A stretch of 18,605 bases of DNA. Origin: Clostridia bacterium. GTDB taxonomy: Bacteria; Bacillota_A; Clostridia; Monoglobales; Monoglobaceae. This document shows positions 13,558 through 18,605 of this stretch, one piece after another (positions within the stretch are counted from its first letter, which is position 1; each line of letters starts with the position of its first letter). The notes beneath the pieces were generated by a model, which was given only the letters and a program-made list of their open reading frames with translations, did not search any database and was not told where the DNA came from. The translations under genes were made by a program, and so were the position numbers. The stretch covers positions 1 through 18,605 of the forward strand of contig JAFSDQ010000004.1 in NCBI GenBank assembly GCA_017436135.1, written 5' to 3'.

Positions 13558-15738
13558 ATGGCTAAAGAACCAATTATAGAAAATCAGGTAATAACCGAAA
13601 CCCTGGAAAAAAACTATATGCCTTATGCTATGAGTGTTATTATTTCACGTGCTATTCCCGAGATAGACGGGTTTAAGCCCTCTCACAGAAAGCTTTTATA
13701 CACCATGTATAAAATGGGACTTTTAAACGGAAACAGAACAAAGTCTGCAAATGTTGTGGGACAGACAATGAAGCTGAATCCTCACGGTGATGGGGCAATT
13801 TACGAAACGATGGTACGACTTACCGAGGGAAATGGAGCCCTCTTGGTGCCTCTTGTGGACTCCAAGGGTAACTTTGGACGTCAGTATTCAAGGGATATGG
13901 CTTATGCTGCATCCCGTTATACCGAGGTGCGTCTTTCAAAGATATGTTCTGAAATTTTCAGAGATATGGACAAGGATACCATTGATTTTGCAGACAACTA
14001 TGACGGAACCTTAAAAGAGCCTGTGCTTCTGCCCACTACATTTCCTAATATTCTGGCAAATCCAAACCAGGGTATTGCAGTTGGTATGGCGTCAAATATA
14101 TGCAGCTTTAATCTGAAAGAGCTATGTGAGGCGGCTATCGCTGTAATGAAAGACCCCGAGGCAGACTTGCTGGACATTATGCCTGCCCCTGATTTCCCGG
14201 GAGGCGGTGAGCTTATCTACAACGCAGCCGAAATGCGTGAGATTTATAAAACCGGGCGAGGAAGTTTCCGCGTTCGTGCCACATACGATTACGATAAAAA
14301 GAATAATTGTATTGAAATCAAGGAAATTCCCTATACCGCATCTATTGAGGTAATAATTGAAAAAATAGTTGATTTGGTAAAAGGGGGCAAAATTAAAGAG
14401 ATTTCAGATGTTCGTGATGAAACTGACCTCAAGGGTCTTAAGCTGACTATTGACTTAAAGAGGGGCACAGACCCTGAAAAGCTTATGGCAAAGCTGTTTA
14501 AAGCAACCCAGCTTGAGGATAGCTTTGGCTGTAACTTTAATATCTTGGTAGAGGGGTCGCCAATGGTGCTTGGTGTCAATGATATTCTGTGCGAATGGCT
14601 TACCTTCCGCCGCAGCTGCGTGACAAGAGGCTTGATGTATGATATCAGTAAGAAAGGGGACAAGCTTCATCTTCTTGAGGGACTTGAAAAAATTCTTCTT
14701 GACATTGACAAGGCAATAAAAATTGTTCGGGAAACCGAAGAAGATGCAATGGTTGTACCTAATCTTATGGATGGGTTTGGCATTGACGAGGTTCAGGCAG
14801 AGTTTGTTGCCGAAATCAAGCTTCGTAATTTGAACAAGGAGTACATTTTAAAAAGAACTGCTGAAATAGAAAGTCTTAAAGAGGAGCTCGACGAGCTTAA
14901 TGCAACAGTTGGAAGTCGCAGTAAAATCAATAAGATTATAGAAAAACAGCTGAAAGAGGTCAGCAAAAAATATGGAGAGGACAGAAAAACCGTTCTTGTA
15001 GAGGATGACGGCATAAGTGATATTGATGCAGAAGAAATTGTGCCTGATTATGCGGTAAAGCTTTTCAGAACCAAGGATGGATATATCAAAAAGATTTCTC
15101 TTGTTGCACTTCGTACAAGCGGAGAGCAGAAGCTTAAAGAAGATGATGAAATAATTCAAGAGGTTGAAACCAATAACAGAGAAGAGCTTTTGTTCTTTGC
15201 GGGAGGAAATGTTTATAAGATTAAGATAAATGATATTCCCGACAGCAAGGCAAGTACTCTTGGGGAATTTATACCAAACCTTGTTGGAATGGAAGAAAAA
15301 GCTGAAATAATCGGAATGATACTGTCAGGTGACTACAGCGGAAATCTGCTCTTTGCATTTGAAAACGGAAAATGTGCAAAAATTCCTTTAATGTCCTATG
15401 CTACAAAGTCAAACCGCCGTAAACTGACAGGGGGATATTCTATGAATTCTCCTGCAATTGCCATGTTCCATCTAAAAGAGGAAAAGGATATAATTTTAGT
15501 CAGCAATGCCGATAAGGCTCTCTGTGTCAGCACCGAGAAAATTCCTCTCAAAACAACAAGGACAACTCAAGGTGTAAGCGTTATGACTCTTCGCAGAGGA
15601 GCGGTGATTAAAACTGCAGTTTTGTCTGATGACAGCGGCTTTGCAGATACAAAGATTTACAGACCGAGAAATATTCCTGCGGCAGGCTCTGCCATTCGGG
15701 AAGAGGATACGGGAATAGAACAAATGTCCTTTGTATAA
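13558..15738 (+). CDS. parC: DNA topoisomerase IV subunit A (ParC-like)
   Basis: The DNA breakage-reunion subunit, 726 residues. The catalytic tyrosine is Tyr121 in AASRYTEVRL. The N-terminal winged-helix region has KPSHRKLLYTM. The quinolone-determining loop reads NPHGDGAIYE: Gly79 stands where E. coli GyrA has Ser83, and Glu83 where it has Asp87. A coiled-coil stretch (about 410-500, rich in Glu and Lys) is followed by a C-terminal beta-pinwheel-type domain (about 500-726). No canonical GyrA box (QRRGGKG) is seen, which favours ParC over GyrA. AGGAG lies 7 nt before the ATG. It is the second gene of the parE-parC operon. Confidence 0.92.
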   Translation: MAKEPIIENQVITETLEKNYMPYAMSVIISRAIPEIDGFKPSHRKLLYTMYKMGLLNGNRTKSANVVGQTMKLNPHGDGAIYETMVRLTEGNGALLVPLVDSKGNFGRQYSRDMAYAASRYTEVRLSKICSEIFRDMDKDTIDFADNYDGTLKEPVLLPTTFPNILANPNQGIAVGMASNICSFNLKELCEAAIAVMKDPEADLLDIMPAPDFPGGGELIYNAAEMREIYKTGRGSFRVRATYDYDKKNNCIEIKEIPYTASIEVIIEKIVDLVKGGKIKEISDVRDETDLKGLKLTIDLKRGTDPEKLMAKLFKATQLEDSFGCNFNILVEGSPMVLGVNDILCEWLTFRRSCVTRGLMYDISKKGDKLHLLEGLEKILLDIDKAIKIVRETEEDAMVVPNLMDGFGIDEVQAEFVAEIKLRNLNKEYILKRTAEIESLKEELDELNATVGSRSKINKIIEKQLKEVSKKYGEDRKTVLVEDDGISDIDAEEIVPDYAVKLFRTKDGYIKKISLVALRTSGEQKLKEDDEIIQEVETNNREELLFFAGGNVYKIKINDIPDSKASTLGEFIPNLVGMEEKAEIIGMILSGDYSGNLLFAFENGKCAKIPLMSYATKSNRRKLTGGYSMNSPAIAMFHLKEEKDIILVSNADKALCVSTEKIPLKTTRTTQGVSVMTLRRGAVIKTAVLSDDSGFADTKIYRPRNIPAAGSAIREEDTGIEQMSFV

Positions 15739-15805
15739 ACCAGGATTTTATTAAAAATATATAAAAAGTTTTAATAATTTTGTACAAAATCACACCTGAA
15801 AAGTC

Positions 15806-15834
15806 TTGAATTATTGTTAATTTTGTTGTATAAT
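15806..15834 (+). promoter_or_regulatory. Promoter of hpf
   Basis: TTGAAT is 17 bp from a perfect TATAAT. The leader then carries an imperfect hairpin (AGCTGAATAAA with TTTATTTCGGCT, about 15841-15867) before the AGGAGG RBS. Confidence 0.7.
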
Positions 15835-15901
15835 ATATATAAGCTGAATAAAAGATTTATTTCGGCTATATTATATAAACAAAAGACAGGAGGCATGATT
15901 T

Positions 15902-16432
15902 ATGACTTACAGGATTTTATGCAGACAGGTAGAGCTTGCGGATTCAAGCAAGGAGAAGGTTTTGGCAAAAGCCCAGAAGCTTGATAAATTCTTCGACGGA
16001 AGCGAAGAATGTAAAATTCAGATTTCACAGCAAAGCGACTGTATGGTGGTGGAAATTACATTCTTCTACAAAGGCTTTCTTATTCGCTCGGAGGCAAGAA
16101 ATCGTGACCTTCTTATTGCGGTTGATGTTTGTCTTGAAAACATAGACCGCCAAATAAGAAAGAACAAAACAAAGCTTGCCCGGAGATTGCGTGATGATGC
16201 TCTTGAAAATTACAGCGTTGACCTGGGCGGAGAAGCTGACGAGGACAAGGCAGAGTATAAGATTATAAAGAAAAAGCGCGTAGAGGCGAAGCCGATGATG
16301 ACAGAGGAAGCAATTCTGCAAATGAATATGCTGGGACACGATTTCTTTATTTATACAGACCCCGAAACAAACGGAACAAATATTGTGTATAAAAGAAGAG
16401 ATGGTAACTACGCTGTAATTGAAACAAAGTAA
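15902..16432 (+). CDS. hpf: Ribosome hibernation promoting factor, long form
   Basis: A 176-residue protein that binds the 30S subunit in stationary phase and drives 100S ribosome dimers. Residues 1-100 are the HPF/YfiA domain (beta-alpha-beta-beta-beta-alpha, with basic RQIRKNKTKLARRLRDD at the end). Residues about 120-176 (KKKRVEAKPMMTEEAILQMNMLGHDFFIYTDPETNG...) are the C-terminal dimerisation domain typical of the long form in Firmicutes. AGGAGG precedes the ATG at 15902. An ATG at 15896 is too close to it. It is monocistronic, with its own promoter and a strong terminator. Confidence 0.95.
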   Translation: MTYRILCRQVELADSSKEKVLAKAQKLDKFFDGSEECKIQISQQSDCMVVEITFFYKGFLIRSEARNRDLLIAVDVCLENIDRQIRKNKTKLARRLRDDALENYSVDLGGEADEDKAEYKIIKKKRVEAKPMMTEEAILQMNMLGHDFFIYTDPETNGTNIVYKRRDGNYAVIETK

Positions 16433-16443
16433 CAAATATTTAT

Positions 16444-16480
16444 TTGCCCCGAGGGATTTTTCCTCGGGGCAATTTTGTTT
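16444..16480 (+). terminator. Rho-independent terminator after hpf
   Basis: A perfect 11-bp stem, TTGCCCCGAGG (16444-16454) with CCTCGGGGCAA (16462-16472), has a 7-nt loop and is followed by TTTTGTTTGG. Confidence 0.93.
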
Positions 16481-16522
16481 GGTTTATTTTGCAAAAAACC
16501 TTGATAAATCCTTATAAAATCA

Positions 16523-16551
16523 TTGACTATACAAACTCTTCGTGATATAAT
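16523..16551 (+). promoter_or_regulatory. Promoter of hisZG
   Basis: TTGACT (16523-16528) is 17 bp from a perfect TATAAT (16546-16551). The leader is about 75 nt. No T-box specifier structure or His-rich leader peptide is seen in it. Confidence 0.8.
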
Positions 16552-16632
16552 ATATAAGTTAAAATATACCCAAGTGACGGAGGAAATAAAGGACATTAAA
16601 AATCCGACACTTGCAGTGTGGAGCGTGATTAT

Positions 16633-18282
16633 ATGGAACAAACGGGAAAGATACATACACCCTCGGGACTTACCGATATTCTCGTTGACGAATGCGAAAA
16701 AAAGTTTAACATAGAGGCGGCGGCAAGAAAGATATTCAGTAGCCACGGTTATCGTATGGTACAGCCTCCTACCTTTGAATACTATGACGTTTATGATGCG
16801 GCAGTAACAAAGGCAGAGAATATGTTTAAATTCTTTGATACAAACGGCAGAATGCTGGCACTTCGTCCGGACCTTACTACTTCTGTGGCAAGAATGGCGG
16901 CAACAAAGCCTCTTGGCGAGCTTCCCTACAGAATTGCATATTCGGGAAGTGCTTTTCGCAACGATGAGGCATTCAGTTTAGCGCGGCAGAGAGAATTTTC
17001 TCAAGTGGGTATAGAGCTTATAGGAGATGGAAGCGCAGGGGCGGATGCAGAGGTAATTGCAGTTGCCATTGAGGCACTGCTTGAGTTCGGTGTTACCGAT
17101 TTTCAGATTGATATGGGACAAGTTCAGTATTTCAAGGGCATAGCAAAGCAGGCGGGACTTGATGAATTCCAAAGCGACAGCTTAAGGGAAAAAATAAATG
17201 ACAAGGACTTTGTGGCAATTGAAGAAATGCTGAATCAGCTTAACCTTGACAAGGAAATCGGTGAAATAATTCTTGAGCTTCCAAAGATGTTTGGCGGAAT
17301 TGATGTTGTCACCGACGCAATTAAGAAGACTTCAGCAGGTGAGGTTGCATGCAGAGCGCTTGAAAATCTTGTTCAGGTTTATGACCTTTTGAAAGAAAAG
17401 GGACTTGAAAAATACCTGGCAATAGATTTGAGTATGGTGCCAAACCTTGATTATTATACGGGCATAATCGTAAAGGGCTTTGCCAAGGGCATAGGTTTCC
17501 CTATATGCTCGGGAGGACGTTATGATAACCTTACCGGCAAGTTTGGCAGACAGCTTCCTGCAACGGGAGTATCCATCGGAATAGAACGAGTGATGACAGT
17601 AACGGGGGCAGATGCGGCAAAAGAACAGGATGACAAGGCATCTGAATATATTACGGTGGCTCTGGCAAAGGGACGACTTGCAGAGCTGTCGGTGGATATT
17701 TTTGAAAAGCTTGGCTATGATGTGGCAGAGCTTAAAACAAAAACAAGAAAGCTTATTTTTACAGATGAAAAGAATAAGTTTAAGTTTATTCTTGTTAAAG
17801 CCTCTGATGTTCCGGTTTATGTGGAATATGGCGCAGCTGACATTGGTGTAGTTGGTAAGGATACACTTCTTGAAAGCGGCAAGGATATATACGAAATCCT
17901 GGATTTGGGCTTTGGAAAATGTAAAATGGCAGTTGCGGGGCCCGAGAGTCTTCGGGGAAAGCTTGACGGCAGAAATATAATGAGAGTTGCGAGCAAATAT
18001 CCTAAAATTGCAAGAGATTACTTCCACAGAGTTAAGGGTCAGACTGTTGATATAATTAAGCTTAACGGCTCTGTTGAGCTTGGACCTCTTGTGGGACTGT
18101 CAGAGGTTATTGTGGATATAGTGGAAAGCGGTAAAACCTTAAAGGAAAACGGACTTTCTGTTCTTGAGGATATATGCGAGCTTTCTGCAAGACTTGTTGT
18201 AAACAGAGTGAGCGTGAAGCTGCACAGAGAGCGGATAATGGAGCTTGCGGCCCGTATTAAAGAGGAAATAAAACAGGGATAA
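16633..18282 (+). CDS. hisZG: HisZ-HisG fusion: ATP phosphoribosyltransferase, regulatory plus catalytic
   Basis: Catalyses the first step of histidine synthesis, joining ATP and PRPP. The chain (549 residues from this ATG) is two usual genes in one frame. The first ~325 residues are HisZ, a histidyl-tRNA-synthetase paralogue: TPSGLTD near the start, [22 protein letters not shown] and [12 protein letters not shown] ~15-residue linker rich in Lys, Asp and Ala follows. The last ~210 residues are short-form His[24 protein letters not shown] and the PRPP-binding [16 protein letters not shown]. The C-terminal His-binding domain of long HisG is absent, which fits dependence on HisZ. ATG at 16633 is preferred over GTG at 16618 because GGAG lies 9 nt before it. 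No other his gene follows within the window. Confidence 0.93.
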   Translation: MEQTGKIHTPSGLTDILVDECEKKFNIEAAARKIFSSHGYRMVQPPTFEYYDVYDAAVTKAENMFKFFDTNGRMLALRPDLTTSVARMAATKPLGELPYRIAYSGSAFRNDEAFSLARQREFSQVGIELIGDGSAGADAEVIAVAIEALLEFGVTDFQIDMGQVQYFKGIAKQAGLDEFQSDSLREKINDKDFVAIEEMLNQLNLDKEIGEIILELPKMFGGIDVVTDAIKKTSAGEVACRALENLVQVYDLLKEKGLEKYLAIDLSMVPNLDYYTGIIVKGFAKGIGFPICSGGRYDNLTGKFGRQLPATGVSIGIERVMTVTGADAAKEQDDKASEYITVALAKGRLAELSVDIFEKLGYDVAELKTKTRKLIFTDEKNKFKFILVKASDVPVYVEYGAADIGVVGKDTLLESGKDIYEILDLGFGKCKMAVAGPESLRGKLDGRNIMRVASKYPKIARDYFHRVKGQTVDIIKLNGSVELGPLVGLSEVIVDIVESGKTLKENGLSVLEDICELSARLVVNRVSVKLHRERIMELAARIKEEIKQG

Positions 18283-18287
18283 GAGGT

Positions 18288-18320
18288 GGCATAACGTGAA
18301 AGTTTCTTTCCCGTTATGCC
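18288..18320 (+). terminator. Hairpin directly after hisZG
   Basis: GGCATAACG pairs perfectly with CGTTATGCC (18312-18320). An inner GAAAG/CTTTC stem brings it to 14 pairs with one mismatch. No U-tract follows, so it may be an mRNA-end stabiliser or the edge of the repeat rather than a classical terminator. Confidence 0.45.
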
Positions 18321-18340
18321 TCCGGCGGAATTTATTGTCC

Positions 18341-18521
18341 GTGCAAAATTTTCCTCGCATAGGGTGACAGAAGATATCCGAACCACGCCTTAAACTGCGT
18401 AATTTCGGTGCATTTCGTCTTGTCATCTTTGCAAGGCGCCAGCCTTGCTTCATCTTCCGCACCAAAATCCCCTCGAAATTTCATCGGTTTAAGGTCGAAG
18501 AATTTTCAAAGAGGGAATTTT
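18341..18521. repeat. Nested palindromic repeat in the gene-free right end
   Basis: The 323 bp after hisZG hold no credible gene. Within them, four pairs of complementary segments nest around one centre: CCTTAAAC/GTTTAAGG (18388-18395, 18487-18494), AATTTCG/CGAAATT (18401-18407, 18474-18480), GGTGC/GCACC (18407-18411, 18459-18463) and GCAAGGC/GCCTTGC (18431-18437, 18442-18448). An imperfect outer pair, AAAATTTTCCTC with GAGGGAATTTT, widens it to about 18341-18521. This layout fits a MITE-like or REP-like dispersed element. There is no transposase. Confidence 0.6.
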
Positions 18522-18545
18522 ATGCTTATGCAAGGCAAAAACGCA

Positions 18546-18565
18546 GGTAATCCTGACGGATTACC
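18546..18565. repeat. Perfect 8-bp inverted repeat
   Basis: GGTAATCC-tgac-GGATTACC. It lies beside the nested palindrome and may belong to the same repeat region. No U-tract follows. Confidence 0.55.
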
Positions 18566-18605
18566 GAGTATTTTAACGTGGCAGAAGCGAAAATTAACCA
18601 TTGAA

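Noticed and set aside
14331..15159. Long minus-strand frames inside parC, and similar long frames opposite other genes
   Set aside because: They are antisense to genes with intact catalytic motifs, have no RBS and show no recognisable domains.
16523..16714. 63-codon frame upstream of hisZG, as a leader peptide
   Set aside because: Its ATG lies in the -35 box of the promoter, there is no RBS, no run of His codons, and it overlaps the HisZ coding start.
18139..18465. Minus-strand 108-codon frame over the hisZG end and the repeat
   Set aside because: It spans the nested palindrome and the hisZG 3' end, with no RBS and biased, low-information composition.
1..18605. CRISPR arrays, transposases, integrases, toxin-antitoxin pairs
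   Set aside because: No regularly spaced long repeats and no DDE/tyrosine/serine recombinase or toxin motifs were found in any frame I read.

Overview
The window looks like a chromosomal segment of a low-GC Gram-positive bacterium, most likely a Clostridia-type (Oscillospirales/Ruminococcaceae-like) Firmicute. The reasons are AGGAGG-type ribosome binding sites before nearly every gene, TTGACA/TATAAT promoters, a long-form HPF, a BofC-type C-terminal domain, a HisZ-dependent short-form HisG, and a clostridial-style parE-parC pair. Family assignments come from motifs read by eye. No database search was run.

Left part (1-9052, all on the minus strand). A tRNA-Ser(CGA) with encoded CCA lies at the left edge. 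About 100 bp upstream of it is a short unannotated transcription unit: a good promoter, a compact three-way-junction RNA fold and a U-tract, which is a candidate small RNA. Reading in the direction of transcription, an accessory metabolic region runs from position 8583 down to 393: a GH3 glycosidase, an AraC/cupin regulator, a phosphotriesterase-family amidohydrolase, an M24 'pita-bread' protein that has lost metal ligands, a possible 21-residue micropeptide, an unrecognised probable barrel enzyme, a COG2509-type flavoprotein and a ZIP metal transporter. Two operons here (the AraC-led one and the flavoprotein-ZIP one) start with near-identical 90-bp promoter modules (86/90 identical). Each carries a strong palindrome just upstream of the -35 box, so they are probably co-regulated. 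This could tie metal (Zn) import by ZIP to a binuclear-metal hydrolase, but the substrate of the pathway cannot be read from sequence. A membrane-anchored BofC-like protein sits at 8669-9052.

Right part (9206-18282, all on the plus strand) is core functions: a class A penicillin-binding protein, topoisomerase IV subunits ParE and ParC, ribosome hibernation factor HPF with a clear terminator, and a single-polypeptide fusion of HisZ and HisG, the regulatory and catalytic parts of ATP phosphoribosyltransferase.

The last 323 bp (18283-18605) hold no gene. They contain a hairpin right after hisZG, a nested ~107-bp palindrome and another hairpin, which looks like a dispersed palindromic repeat. 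The best candidates for something undescribed are the paired palindrome-promoter modules with the operon they control (including the micropeptide), the inverted repeat that would hide the phosphotriesterase RBS only in read-through mRNA, and the small RNA beside tRNA-Ser.
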